64,000 nucleotides of DNA from an uncultured Campylobacterota bacterium. Lineage in GTDB: Bacteria > Campylobacterota > Campylobacteria > Campylobacterales > Sulfurovaceae. The translations under genes and the position numbers were made by a program. This document shows positions 16,551 to 25,262 of this stretch, piece after piece. Numbering within the stretch: position 1 is the stretch's first letter; each line of letters starts with the position of its first letter. The DNA lies in NCBI GenBank assembly GCA_937141405.1, contig CAKZQQ010000005.1, positions 186,001-250,000 on the forward strand, read 5' to 3'. Under the pieces are notes generated by a model. That model worked only from the letters and a program-made list of their open reading frames with translations. It was not told where the DNA came from and ran no database searches.

Positions 16551-17609
16551 TTATTTGAAATCAGGCTTTGGAGTTGTTGCTGTGCTTGCAGGGAACATCG
16601 GATAAGTAATCTCAGGTTTTCTCCCCTCAAGAGCTTTAAAGAAAGTGGCGATTTTTGTAGCCTCATCATCGCTGATTGTGATACCGAGTTGGATGCTTCC
16701 CATCTCTTGTATCGCTTCATTGAGACTCCAAATTTGTCCATTGTGAAAGTAGGGTGCAGTCTCAGTGATATTTCTAAGTGTCGGTGTTTTTACCATACCG
16801 TTTGCATCACCTTTGAAATCACCTACATTGGCAAATTTATAGGGTTTTACGACACCAAAAGCTTGCATACTACCACCAAGAGCGATGCCGCTATGACAAG
16901 CGATACACCCTTTACTTAAAAAGAGGTCAAGTCCTTCTTTTTCTGCATCGCTGAGTGCGGAAGCATCTCCAAGAAGGTAATCATCAAATCTTGAAGGGGT
17001 AACCAATGTTCTCTCAAATGCACCGATTGTTGCTGTGATTTTGGCAAAATCGATCTTTACATCATCGCCATATGCTTCTTTGAATGCAGCAACATACTCA
17101 GGAATAGAGTTGATTCTCTCTTCGACAAGTGAAGGAGGTGATGCCATCTCCGGTGCTGCTTGCATTGGTCCTTGTGCTTGATCTTCAAGGTGCGGGCTTC
17201 TACCGTCCCAAAATTGTGCTTTGAAAAATACACTATTGTAAACAGTAGGGGAGTTGAGGTGGTGAGGATTTGGCGTCCACATATGTCCTACTGCGGCACT
17301 GACACCATCTGCACCCCCAAGACCTAGATTGTGACAGGTGTTACAGCTGATGATACCGCTTTTTGAGAGTCTCGGCTCAAAGTAGAGCTTTTTGCCTAGC
17401 TCAACCTTTTTAGGGGTAAGAGTGTTATCAGGATCAGTAAGTTTTTTAAGCTCATTGATCTCATTTGGAATCGCTTTCAATCCCGCAGAGAGCGCTTTTT
17501 GTATAAGTGGATCAGGATTTTTGACTCCCTCTTCGGCATTGGCAAATTGGATTGCACTGACAAAGAGCAGTGACGCAGTTACAAGAGAAGAGAGTTTTGT
17601 TTTTCTCAT
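16551..17609 (-). CDS. ccpA: Di-haem cytochrome c peroxidase
   Basis: Periplasmic enzyme reducing hydrogen peroxide with electrons from cytochrome c. 352 residues with a signal peptide (to about residue 25, ANA). Two haem c motifs: C89-N-T-C92-H93 and C235-I-A-C238-H239. Other family features are LYFEPRLS, FWDGRSPHLEDQA, AAPEMASP and TPTLRNITETAPYFHNGQ. The start has AAGGAG upstream. The gene stands alone, divergent from the DUF898 gene across a 175-base AT-rich control region; the next gene downstream is separated by about 65 bases. It fits a microaerobic lifestyle with periplasmic peroxide defence. Confidence 0.95.
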   Translation of the reverse strand: MRKTKLSSLVTASLLFVSAIQFANAEEGVKNPDPLIQKALSAGLKAIPNEINELKKLTDPDNTLTPKKVELGKKLYFEPRLSKSGIISCNTCHNLGLGGADGVSAAVGHMWTPNPHHLNSPTVYNSVFFKAQFWDGRSPHLEDQAQGPMQAAPEMASPPSLVEERINSIPEYVAAFKEAYGDDVKIDFAKITATIGAFERTLVTPSRFDDYLLGDASALSDAEKEGLDLFLSKGCIACHSGIALGGSMQAFGVVKPYKFANVGDFKGDANGMVKTPTLRNITETAPYFHNGQIWSLNEAIQEMGSIQLGITISDDEATKIATFFKALEGRKPEITYPMFPASTATTPKPDFK

Positions 17610-17741
17610 GATTTAACTCCTTTTTGATAAAATATAATACAAGTTTATCAAAACTAAACTTAATTTAATGGATAATTTTTATTATTTAGCTTAATTATTT
17701 CTGGATAAAGTTAGATATAAACATTTAATGAATATAAAAAA

Positions 17742-17776
17742 CTTAAGATATAATACTTTCATTATAAAATCTTAAG
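17742..17776 (+). promoter_or_regulatory. Leader stem-loop abutting the Shine-Dalgarno of the DUF898 gene
   Basis: CTTAAGATATAAT (17742-17754) and ATTATAAAATCTTAAG (17761-17776) are near-exact reverse complements with a three-base bulge. The left arm holds a TATAAT that could be the -10 box of the DUF898 gene; the right arm runs into AAGGAG. It could be a dyad operator around the promoter, or, if transcribed from further upstream, a hairpin hiding the ribosome site. Confidence 0.35.
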
Positions 17777-17784
17777 GAGAAAGA

Positions 17785-18894
17785 ATGGCTGATATTGCGG
17801 CACAGACGACTCAAGGAGATGCTGATATTACAGCAGAGTCGCTTGAATTTCGGGGTAAAACAGGAGAATTTTTCGGCATTTGGATCGTCAATGTTTTTTT
17901 GACTATCATCACATTGGGTATCTACTCTGCTTGGGCAAAAGTGCGTACAAATCGATATTTTTACGGCAATATCTACTATAAAAATAGTGCATTTGAATAT
18001 ACGGCTGATCCTATCAAGATACTTAAGGGGAGATTATTGATTTTTGGGCTGTATGCAGTCTTTTATGTCTCTTTAGAATTACTTTTAAACCCTTTTATGG
18101 CCGGGATAATATTTATTTTTGCTCTTATTATGATGCCATGGCTTATCAATCGTTCTATTAAGTTTAGACTCCACAACACAAAACATAGAAACATACGATT
18201 TGTACATCATGCACATTCCGGGAAATATTATCTATTTTACCTGCTTCATGGTCTTTTGTATGTTGTCTCTTTGGGATTTAGCTATGGGTATAGTTTGAGT
18301 GAGTTTAAAAAATTACTTTTTGATAATAGCAGTTACGGCAGTACCGGTTTCAGATACAACGGCAAGCCAGATGGAATCTATTGGCAGCTCATTAAAACCG
18401 CAGGATTTACAATACTTCTTTTTGTTATCCTGATGATATTTGTTCTTATCATCTCAACTCTTTTTGCACCTCTCTTTGCTGATGGGGCATCTAGTATGGA
18501 TTCTGATTCTAAAGAGGCGATCAAAAAAGGAGCCATATTTGTTTTGGTTGGCATTTATCTCGCCTATTTTGTTCTCATCATTGTCGGTAAAGCGGCTTAT
18601 GATGCATTTGTCGGTAACTATGTATGGGGGAGTGTCTCCTTGGAGCAGACAAGATTTAAAAGCACACTCAAGGCGACTACTCTAGCATGGATATATGGTA
18701 CCAATGTGCTTGCCGTCATCTTTTCTCTTGGGTTATTTACCCCTTGGGCAAGAGTGCGAATAACGCGGTATAAATGTAAAAATTTTGCAATCAGTTGTCC
18801 TGATATATCATCCTTTATAGCTGCATCACAAGAGGATGCTACCGCCATAGGCGAAGAAGCAGAAGATTTCTTTGATATCGATATAGGATTTTAG
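17785..18894 (+). CDS. DUF898 (YjgN-type) membrane protein
   Basis: 369-residue inner-membrane protein of the DUF898 family, function unknown. About six to eight membrane segments. Two copies of a signature are seen: TLGIYSAWAKVRTNRYFYGN (about 47-66) and SLGLFTPWARVRITRYKCKN near residue 330, plus the central SYGYSLSEFKKLL with SSYGSTGFRYNG. The C-terminus is acidic. The next gene, an M48 protease, begins at the base after its stop, so the pair is almost certainly one operon. DUF898 next to a membrane M48 protease recurs in bacteria, as far as I remember, which hints at a shared job in envelope protein quality control. Confidence 0.85.
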   Translation: MADIAAQTTQGDADITAESLEFRGKTGEFFGIWIVNVFLTIITLGIYSAWAKVRTNRYFYGNIYYKNSAFEYTADPIKILKGRLLIFGLYAVFYVSLELLLNPFMAGIIFIFALIMMPWLINRSIKFRLHNTKHRNIRFVHHAHSGKYYLFYLLHGLLYVVSLGFSYGYSLSEFKKLLFDNSSYGSTGFRYNGKPDGIYWQLIKTAGFTILLFVILMIFVLIISTLFAPLFADGASSMDSDSKEAIKKGAIFVLVGIYLAYFVLIIVGKAAYDAFVGNYVWGSVSLEQTRFKSTLKATTLAWIYGTNVLAVIFSLGLFTPWARVRITRYKCKNFAISCPDISSFIAASQEDATAIGEEAEDFFDIDIGF

Positions 18895-19875
18895 TTGAAA
18901 ATATTTGGTGAATATTTTGACGGTAAAAGCTCGTTAGCACATCCTGTTGAGATAACAATCATCGATGATTATGTTGTTATGATTGCGGGTGAGGGCGTCA
19001 GCATCAAAACGACCCTTGATGATATTCATATCTCATCAAGAGTAGGTAATACCCCAAGGCTTATAAAGCTACAAGAGGACGCCGTAATTCATGTGAGCGA
19101 CAATGATGCGCTCGATGAAGCGATAAGCGGTTTTTGGCACAACTCAACGAATGCTCATGGGTTAGAGAGCAGACGCTCTATCATCATTCTCTCGATGGTG
19201 ATTATGCTTATAAGTGTCCTCTATTTTATCTTTGATGGCTCCGACAAGGTCGCTAAGGCGCTAGCCTACAATCTCCCAAGCGTTGTGGAGAAAAAGATCG
19301 GTACACAGGCGCTTGAGTTCATAGATGAAGAGATGCTTAAACCTTCTAAGCTGAAAAAAGAGAGACAAAAAGAGATTAGTGCCCTCTTTGCAAAATTTGA
19401 TGACGCCAAAGAGTATACGCTTCATTTTAGAAGAGGCATAGGTATCAACGCCTTTGCACTGCCCTCCGGAGATATCGTCATAACCGATGAGCTCATCAAG
19501 TTTAGCGAGGGCAATAACGATATGATCTTTGGAGTCTTAGCGCATGAGATCGGTCATGTGAAGCGTAAACACTCTATGCAGATGATTATCAAAGCTTCTA
19601 TGGTAGGTATATTGGTTGGATATTTTACAGGGGATGTATCGACACTCGCAACGACATTGATGAGTTCAGTCGTGCAAGCAAAGTACTCGCGAGAGTTTGA
19701 GAGAGAAGCGGATGCCTTTGCAAAAGATACGATGCAAAAGTCAGGCGTTGATCCTAAAAATCTAGCACTCTTTTTTGAAAAGATGTCTAAAAAAGAGCCG
19801 ACGCATACGGAAACCGGGTATTTTGATTCGCATCCTGCAAACCAAGAGCGTATCGACGCGCTTTTAGCACCGTAA
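18895..19875 (+). CDS. Membrane-linked M48-family zinc metalloprotease
   Basis: 326-residue protease. The zinc site is H217-E218-x2-H221 in LAHEIGH with the third ligand E271 in EREADAFA, a classic M48 arrangement. An N-terminal soluble part of about 95 residues is followed by one membrane helix (SIIILSMVIMLISVLYFIF, 95-113) and the catalytic domain, which includes INAFALPSGDIVITDEL. The C-terminal SHPANQERI is also typical. The start codon is TTG at 18895, directly after the DUF898 stop; no other start fits. The N-terminal domain is unlike HtpX and resembles the M48 partners of DUF898 proteins. Confidence 0.9.
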   Translation: MKIFGEYFDGKSSLAHPVEITIIDDYVVMIAGEGVSIKTTLDDIHISSRVGNTPRLIKLQEDAVIHVSDNDALDEAISGFWHNSTNAHGLESRRSIIILSMVIMLISVLYFIFDGSDKVAKALAYNLPSVVEKKIGTQALEFIDEEMLKPSKLKKERQKEISALFAKFDDAKEYTLHFRRGIGINAFALPSGDIVITDELIKFSEGNNDMIFGVLAHEIGHVKRKHSMQMIIKASMVGILVGYFTGDVSTLATTLMSSVVQAKYSREFEREADAFAKDTMQKSGVDPKNLALFFEKMSKKEPTHTETGYFDSHPANQERIDALLAP

Positions 19876-19940
19876 AGTCTCTCCAAGAAAATTTGATTAG
19901 AATACGGGTTATGTTTATTAAAAAATTCTAGGGGAAGCAT

Positions 19941-20270
19941 ATGTTTATAGTTTGGAGTAGATTGGGATTTTTGGGTGTTATTATACCGATAGTGGCTCCC
20001 CTGATAGGGCTTTATCTTTCCGAGAAACTTTTTGGTAAGGGGTACTATCCTTCCGTGACGATTCTTGGTGTTAGCTTTGTGGTTTCGGGCATTGCCATTT
20101 GGTTTCTAGGCAGATATCTCAATGAGAGCTCGAAGACTGAGCGAAAATTGATCGATCCTGAGACAAATGAAGAGGTCTTCCTCAAATCAAAACATACGAT
20201 TTTCTGGATACCTTTAGAGTATTTTGCAATCCCTGTTGTTTTACTGGGTGCATTGTGGTTGATTTTATAA
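19941..20270 (+). CDS. Small three-helix membrane protein
   Basis: Unknown 109-residue inner-membrane protein: helices at FLGVIIPIVAPLIGLYL, VTILGVSFVVSGIAIWFLG and IPVVLLGALWLIL with a short hydrophilic loop (NESSKTERKLIDPETNEEV) that may bind a partner. AGGGGAAG precedes the ATG. It lies 65 bases after the protease gene and could belong to the same transcript. No motif indicates a function. Confidence 0.75.
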   Translation: MFIVWSRLGFLGVIIPIVAPLIGLYLSEKLFGKGYYPSVTILGVSFVVSGIAIWFLGRYLNESSKTERKLIDPETNEEVFLKSKHTIFWIPLEYFAIPVVLLGALWLIL

Positions 20271-20309
20271 TCAAGTATTAAAGAGATACATCATCAACAA
20301 AGGAAGTGT

Positions 20310-20852
20310 ATGAAAAGATTTGCTATCTTGCTGTTTCTTCTTGTGAGTATACATTTGGATGCGCAAAATACCTGCGCCTATATTTCAAAAGACAGCAAAG
20401 AAGGGATGATAGAGTTTTATGAAGATTGCGCTACATACAAAGAGGATACTCTTACGATAAAACCTAAATATTTTAAAGATTTAAAGTTCAATGCGTATGA
20501 GATAGCAAATATCTATGTTGATGGAGAGCAATTTTATATCAAAAAAGACGGCTCTTACCTGCATGTAATCGTTTATGATAATTGGGCGGATGATTTTGTC
20601 GAAGGGTTAGTTCGTGTACGCATCAATGGTAAGATTGCCTATTTTGATAGAGATTTCAAGCAGGTTATCCCGGCAGATTATGAATGGGGTTGGCAGTTTG
20701 AAAAGGGTCGTGCTTTGGTGTGCAAAGGATGCACTTTCAAAAGAGAGGGTGAGCACACTGCTGTGATTGGCGGTTTATGGGGCTACATAGACAAGGAGGG
20801 CACAGAGGTTGTGCCCATCAAATATACGCGTGAAGAGATATTTAAGAGGTAA
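20310..20852 (+). CDS. Exported WG-repeat-containing protein
   Basis: 180-residue secreted protein with a signal peptide (KRFAILLFLLVSIHLDA). It carries WG-type beta repeats: GLVRVRINGKIAYFDRDFKQ with IPADYEWGWQFEKGRALV, and LWGYIDKEGTEVVPIKY. Such repeats form small beta modules that bind partners; the function here is unknown. Cysteines at the mature N-terminus and in CKGC may form disulphides in the periplasm. AAGGAAG precedes the ATG. It ends seven bases from the convergent helicase gene. Confidence 0.75.
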   Translation: MKRFAILLFLLVSIHLDAQNTCAYISKDSKEGMIEFYEDCATYKEDTLTIKPKYFKDLKFNAYEIANIYVDGEQFYIKKDGSYLHVIVYDNWADDFVEGLVRVRINGKIAYFDRDFKQVIPADYEWGWQFEKGRALVCKGCTFKREGEHTAVIGGLWGYIDKEGTEVVPIKYTREEIFKR

Positions 20853-20859
20853 TTTTAGA

Positions 20860-22296
20860 CTATCTACCTCTGCTTGAGTTTCTGTTTCGGCTTCTGCCTG
20901 AACTATTTCTGTTGCCGCTTCGGTTTCTATTATTACCTCTATAGCCGCCTTTTCTATCTCTTGATTGTGTGCCGGCTTTTTCTAAAAGCTTTTCAGCCTC
21001 TTGAAGTCCGAAACCTATATTGTCTTTACCTTTGATAACATTTTTGTTGATGATGTGTGAAGCAAGAAGGTGTGCTATGGTCACGATGTCGATATCATGC
21101 TGCAAGGTCTTGACAAGCGTGATCGCTTCTTCGTTGATCTTATTTGATGATATCTCTTCGATGAGTGCGTCCTCTTTGTTTGAACGCAATTCACTCTTGC
21201 TTGGGATGCTCTGCATGATCATCTTCGCGCCGATATCTTTCTCTATGCGTTTGATAGCACGCAACTCATTTGGGCTTACAAGTGTGATCGCTTCACCTGT
21301 TTTTCCACCTCTGCCGGTTCTACCGATACGGTGTACATAGCTTTCGCTATCGAAAGGAAGGTGGTAGTTAAAAACATGGCTTACATCATTGACATCAAGT
21401 CCACGTGCCGCCACATCGGTTGCCACAAATATATCGGTATTGCCTTGTTTGAAAGCTCTGATGGCTATCTCTCTCTGTTTTTGCTCCATGTCTCCATGAA
21501 GAAAACCTACTTTAAAACCTTGTGAGGTGAGGTGACTTGCAAGTCTATCGACCTCTTTTTTCATACGGCAAAAGATGATACATTTACTCGGTTCAAGGAA
21601 GTCCATGAGGCGTACAAGCGCATCGTCTCTCTCGTGGTCTGCTATTACGTAGTAGTTTTGTGTTATGGAGCTGTTTGTACTCTCGCTTTTAGTGATGGAG
21701 ACTGTTTTTGGAGTGTTGAGTATCTCATTGGCAAGTTTTCGAATCTGGTTTGGCATAGTTGCTGAGAACATAAGTGTTTGACGCTCTTTGGGTAGGTAGG
21801 TAAAGATGTTCTTTATCTCGTCTAAAAAGCCCATATCGAGCATCTCATCGGCTTCATCGAGCACGACAAAGCTTGGATTGAGTTTGATTCTTTTGCTTTT
21901 GAGCAGGTCTTGGAGTCTTCCCGGGGTTGCGATAACAAGATGCGCTTGTTTGATACGCTCTATCTGTCTATCGTAAGATGTTCCACCGTAAACGGTTGCT
22001 GTTTTAAGTCCTGCAAATCTTCCGAAACGGTAGAGCTCATCACTTACTTGCATAGCAAGTTCACGAGTCGGTACGATAACAAGTGCTTGAACGCTGCCTT
22101 CTGCTTCTATCTTGTCTAAGATCGGTAGACCAAAAGCCGCTGTTTTTCCTGTACCTGTTTGTGCTTGAGCTATGATGTCATGCCCTTGTTGGATAAGCGG
22201 AATCGCCTCTTTTTGTACGGGGCTTGGCTCTTTGAAGCCTGCATCATCTATCGCCTTTTGAATGGGCTCACTCAAGTTAAAATCTAAAAATGTCAT
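20860..22296 (-). CDS. DEAD-box RNA helicase with RG-rich tail
   Basis: ATP-dependent RNA helicase, 478 residues. Motifs in order: Q motif GFKEPSPVQKEAI, motif I AQTGTGKT, PTRELAMQ, TPGR, DEAD in VLDEADEMLDMG, SAT, then VATDVAARGLDVNDVSHV and HRIGRTGRGG. The C-terminal 38 residues are low-complexity Arg/Gly/Asn/Ser (GGYRGNNRNRSGNRNSSGR), typical of RNA-binding tails. I start at the ATG at 22296 (MTFLDFNLSEPIQ), where homology begins; the frame extends 18 codons upstream. A second DEAD-box gene with a similar N-terminus lies at 27873. Likely role in ribosome assembly or mRNA unfolding, especially in the cold. Confidence 0.93.
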   Translation of the reverse strand: MTFLDFNLSEPIQKAIDDAGFKEPSPVQKEAIPLIQQGHDIIAQAQTGTGKTAAFGLPILDKIEAEGSVQALVIVPTRELAMQVSDELYRFGRFAGLKTATVYGGTSYDRQIERIKQAHLVIATPGRLQDLLKSKRIKLNPSFVVLDEADEMLDMGFLDEIKNIFTYLPKERQTLMFSATMPNQIRKLANEILNTPKTVSITKSESTNSSITQNYYVIADHERDDALVRLMDFLEPSKCIIFCRMKKEVDRLASHLTSQGFKVGFLHGDMEQKQREIAIRAFKQGNTDIFVATDVAARGLDVNDVSHVFNYHLPFDSESYVHRIGRTGRGGKTGEAITLVSPNELRAIKRIEKDIGAKMIMQSIPSKSELRSNKEDALIEEISSNKINEEAITLVKTLQHDIDIVTIAHLLASHIINKNVIKGKDNIGFGLQEAEKLLEKAGTQSRDRKGGYRGNNRNRSGNRNSSGRSRNRNSSRGR

Positions 22297-22553
22297 GGTT
22301 GTTCTTTGTATTGGATTAGTGGATGTATAAAATACTCCTGTTTTTTGCATATGACACCAAACAGTTTGTACTCTATACTTAGAAGTGTAAAATCGCTAGA
22401 AGTCTGATATCTCTCGCAGAAAAGTTCGCAATTATAGCGGGTTTCTGGGGGAAAAGCTAGGGCTATCTTTTGAACTCCTGCTTGCAGGTATCTTTAGCTC
22501 TCGTTCTTATGCTTAGTATGGGATGTATATCGTAAATATCGCACACAAATAAT

Positions 22554-22862
22554 TTACATTATCTTTGCGGGCACGGTATCAAATTTATTTTTGATGAAAT
22601 TTTCTGTGTAAAAAGTTCCAAATGGTACCAATGAGAGAATGAAAAACATTAAAGTTTCTTTTGGGGTAAATAATTTGGCTCTAAATGTGATGATGAGGCT
22701 AAAGATAAACCATACAAATAGTATAGCGTGGATAATACCCGCAATTTTAGTGGCTATTGGGAATCCAAAATAGTATTTGAGTGGCATAGCTATAAATAGC
22801 AGAATTAAAAAAGAGTAGCCTTCTATTTTGTTGATAAATCTAAATTTCTCTAATCGTTCCAA
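22554..22862 (-). CDS. DUF3817-family membrane protein
   Basis: 102-residue protein with three membrane segments. RFINKIEGYSFLILLFIAMP and KYYFGFPIATKIAGIIHAIL match the DUF3817 family (GxxEGxSFLxLLxIAMPLKY with a later HG/HA motif). The function is unknown. The start is a TTG at 22862 preceded by TAGGAAA; no ATG fits. The 200 bases on its left (22351-22553) separate it from the helicase gene and hold no gene I can support; the 251 bases on its right hold repeats. Confidence 0.75.
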   Translation of the reverse strand: MERLEKFRFINKIEGYSFLILLFIAMPLKYYFGFPIATKIAGIIHAILFVWFIFSLIITFRAKLFTPKETLMFFILSLVPFGTFYTENFIKNKFDTVPAKIM

Positions 22863-22956
22863 AATGATTTCCTAATTTTTGATGGAGTATAGCAAAAGAT
22901 GCTTAAGTGAGTCGTGAGATTTGCCACTCCTATGGAGGCAAGAATTCATAATATTT

Positions 22957-23063
22957 GTCATGCTGAACTTGTTTCAGCATCTCTTGCTATATTTAGACCC
23001 TGAAACAAGTTCAGGGTGACGGAGTGTTGTCATTGCGAGAAGCTTTTAGCTTTGTGGCAATCT
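22957..23063. repeat. Cluster of three intergenic hairpin repeats
   Basis: Unit 1, ATGCTGAA-CTTG-TTTCAGCAT (22960-22980, preceded by GTC). Unit 2, ACCCTGAA-ACAAG-TTCAGGGT then GAC (22997-23020), a perfect 8-bp stem. Units 1 and 2 are in opposite orientation and form a longer palindrome. Unit 3, GTCATTGCGAGAAGC with TGTGGCAATC (23029-23062), is the same family as the repeats at 4545 and 24540. The rest of the gap 22863-23113 is non-coding by eye. Confidence 0.75.
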
Positions 23064-23113
23064 ATTATTTCCTGCGAGTGTTTTGTCGGAAAGCAACGAT
23101 GATTTAGTAAGTA

Positions 23114-23530
23114 CTACTCTTTATGAAAGAAATTTGTTTTGGGCTTTACATCAAAAAATAAAAATAGCACAACAAAAAACATTATGAGTGCGAAAATATT
23201 AATTTGAAATAGCGAGAAAAGGCTATTATCCATATGTGTATTTCCAAAACCAATTGTAAATACTATTCCAGAAGAAAAATTAAAACATAAATCTTTCGTG
23301 CAAAAAATAATTATTTGCAATGCATAATAAAGCATTCCAAGAAGAAAGCCGGTTTTTTCTTTTAATATCATGTAGATACCGGCAATTATACCACTTAGCA
23401 AGAATAATATATATGGAGAGTCTAAAATAGATAAGCGTTGTATTTCTTTTAAAAGGAGCATATTAAAAATACCAAATAATGCAGAAATAATTGTTATGAT
23501 AGAAACAATCATTATTTTTTTAGAATACAT
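23114..23530 (-). CDS. Hypothetical four-helix membrane protein
   Basis: Unknown 138-residue integral membrane protein with four hydrophobic segments (IMIVSIITIISALFGIFNML, YILFLLSGIIAGIYMIL, LLGMLYYALQIIIF, and FQINIFALIMFFVVLFLFF). The ATG at 23530 has GGAG seven bases upstream, inside the end of metF, so it is probably translated with metF. It is more AT-rich than metF. No function is indicated. Confidence 0.65.
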   Translation of the reverse strand: MYSKKIMIVSIITIISALFGIFNMLLLKEIQRLSILDSPYILFLLSGIIAGIYMILKEKTGFLLGMLYYALQIIIFCTKDLCFNFSSGIVFTIGFGNTHMDNSLFSLFQINIFALIMFFVVLFLFFDVKPKTNFFHKE

Positions 23531-23531
23531 G

Positions 23532-24455
23532 CTATTCTCCAATCAACTCACTACAGAGATCAAATCGATTATGCGTCATCAGATGCACCTTAGGATGCAG
23601 TTGCATCACACTATCAAATATCTCTTTTGAAAGAGCAAAGCCGACATCATGCTCTTTCCAGACACCGTCTTTGCTAGCCAAGTTCATCGCTTTGATGATA
23701 TGAGCCGGCACACTGATACCCGGTACATGTGCATCGATGAAGTTTGCCGTCTTAGCAGCGACTACAGGGAACTGCCCAAGGATGAGTTGTGCCTCTTTAG
23801 AGGTCTCTCGTATGCTCTCACGCTTGGCATTTTCAAATATCTCAAGCAGTGCCTTAGCATTGTCTATATCGTAAACAGGCTGTGTGAGGATGGCTCGTGC
23901 CCCATAGTTGAGCTTTTTGAGCATCCGCTTCTCAAGCGTCTTCATATCCTTTGCATGTGCATTGCTCACAGCAAACGGATAGATAGGTTTAAGTGGCGCT
24001 TTGAGTGGTTGTTTGCTGTAGTCCGTGCCGCTATTGAGATGGTGGATGATGCTAAGAAGCAGGGTAGAGTCTCGCTCTAACACACCCTTGACCTCAGGTT
24101 GATCAGAGTATTTTGCAGGATCACCGGTAAGTGCTAAGATGCAGCGGATATCAAAATCATTGGCACCAAGAAGGGTGGATTGGAGCGAGAGCTTATTTTT
24201 ATCGCGCATACTCATCGTAGCGATGACAGGTTTGTTCAGTTCGCTTTGAAGCTTGATCGCCGCAAGTGTGGCATCCATCTTGAGTTTTGCTAAAGGATTA
24301 TCGGTTGTAGTAAAGCCGCTCACTCTCTCTTGGAGCTTCATACTTTTGATCTCTTCGATGATACGAGTCATGCTTCCGGCGTGCGGCGGGGTGACTTCTA
24401 TCGTGATAAAGCGGTCATTGGAGCATAAAGTAGAGCAAAATTTGTCAAATAGCAT
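23532..24455 (-). CDS. metF: Methylenetetrahydrofolate reductase
   Basis: Flavoenzyme making 5-methyl-THF for methionine synthesis; TIM-barrel, cytoplasmic. 307 residues, normal for bacterial MetF. Seen: FITIEVTPPHAGSMTRIIEE (N-terminal strand with the catalytic Glu), TTTDNPLAKLKM, ATMSMRDKNKLSLQSTLLGA, ILALTGDPAKYSDQP and ARAILTQPVYD. The opening EVTPPH and overall layout resemble the MetF-like proteins used in C1 metabolism more than E. coli MetF, so the reductant may not be NADH. A 60-base AT-rich leader follows on the upstream side, then a repeat and serB in divergent orientation. Confidence 0.92.
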   Translation of the reverse strand: MLFDKFCSTLCSNDRFITIEVTPPHAGSMTRIIEEIKSMKLQERVSGFTTTDNPLAKLKMDATLAAIKLQSELNKPVIATMSMRDKNKLSLQSTLLGANDFDIRCILALTGDPAKYSDQPEVKGVLERDSTLLLSIIHHLNSGTDYSKQPLKAPLKPIYPFAVSNAHAKDMKTLEKRMLKKLNYGARAILTQPVYDIDNAKALLEIFENAKRESIRETSKEAQLILGQFPVVAAKTANFIDAHVPGISVPAHIIKAMNLASKDGVWKEHDVGFALSKEIFDSVMQLHPKVHLMTHNRFDLCSELIGE

Positions 24456-24539
24456 AGCAACTCTTGTTTTTTGGGTTAGTTTTGTTACAATTTTACCAAA
24501 TTATACTTTGCATTTGAGTATGATAATTCTGCGGTGAAT

Positions 24540-24607
24540 GGATTGTCCTCGGGCTTTGCCCATCGCAATGACAGTCATTGCGAGAAATCGAAGATTTCGT
24601 GGCAATC
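24540..24607. repeat. Head-to-head pair of GTCATTGCGAG-type repeats
   Basis: GGATTGTCCTCGGGC ... CATCGCAATGAC, then GTCATTGCGAGAAATCG ... GTGGCAATC: two inverted units meeting at GCAATGACAGTCATTGC. It has the same head-to-head layout as the copy at 4545-4617. It lies in the divergent space between metF and serB, and supplies a spurious in-frame extension upstream of serB. Confidence 0.75.
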
Positions 24608-24629
24608 TAAAATTAGATTAGGATACATA

Positions 24630-25262
24630 GTGAATAAATTAGCAGTATTTGATTTTGACTCTACACTCATGGATGGAGAGACCATCGATTTCTTAGCTGA
24701 TGAGCTAGGATTTAAAGCAGAAGTTGCCGCTATCACCGAGCAGGCGATGGAGGGGGAGCTTGACTTTTTTGCTTCATTGACGCGTAGAGTTGCACTGCTT
24801 AAAGGGCTTGCTAAGAGCAGGGTAGATGCCGTATGTCAAGCATTGCCACTCACAGAGGGTGCAGCCGATGTGGTAACAGGTTTGCAGCAAAGAGGCTATA
24901 AAGTGATCTGTTTCTCGGGTGGATTTCGCAATGCGACTTCACACTTTGCAGCACAACTCGGGCTTGATGGAGATTTTTCCAATGTGCTTCATAGTGAAGA
25001 TGGGATATTGAGCGGACTTGTGGGCGGCGATATGATGTTTGGCTTCTCTAAGGGTGATATGCTCCAGAGATTGCAAAAGCTACTTGGTGTAAGTGCAGAA
25101 GATACCCTCGTAGTAGGCGATGGGGCGAATGATCTAAGCATGTTTAAGTATGCAGGCACTCGTATAGCCTTCTGCGCTAAACCTATACTTCAAGAGGCGG
25201 CTACACATATCGTAGAGCGCAGAGACCTAAGAGAAGTGCTTACAATCGTCGATGGGCTTTGA
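24630..25262 (+). CDS. serB: Phosphoserine phosphatase
   Basis: Last step of serine synthesis. 210 residues; HAD motif I is FDFDST (D8, D10), with ETIDFLADELG capping helices, motif II CFSGGFRNAT and motif IV VVGDGANDLSMFKYAG. The start is the GTG at 24630, with AGGA six bases upstream. The frame is open for 32 codons further, but these lie in the intergenic repeat. It is shorter than E. coli SerB because it lacks the N-terminal ACT-like region, as is common. It overlaps the ABC exporter by one base. Confidence 0.92.
   Translation: MNKLAVFDFDSTLMDGETIDFLADELGFKAEVAAITEQAMEGELDFFASLTRRVALLKGLAKSRVDAVCQALPLTEGAADVVTGLQQRGYKVICFSGGFRNATSHFAAQLGLDGDFSNVLHSEDGILSGLVGGDMMFGFSKGDMLQRLQKLLGVSAEDTLVVGDGANDLSMFKYAGTRIAFCAKPILQEAATHIVERRDLREVLTIVDGL

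Noticed and set aside
22297-22350. Extended N-terminus of the first DEAD-box helicase
   Set aside because: Homology begins at MTFLDFN; the extra 18 residues look random.
24534-24629. Upstream extension of serB
   Set aside because: The 32 codons fall in the hairpin repeat; a GTG with AGGA at 24630 fits the SerB N-terminus.
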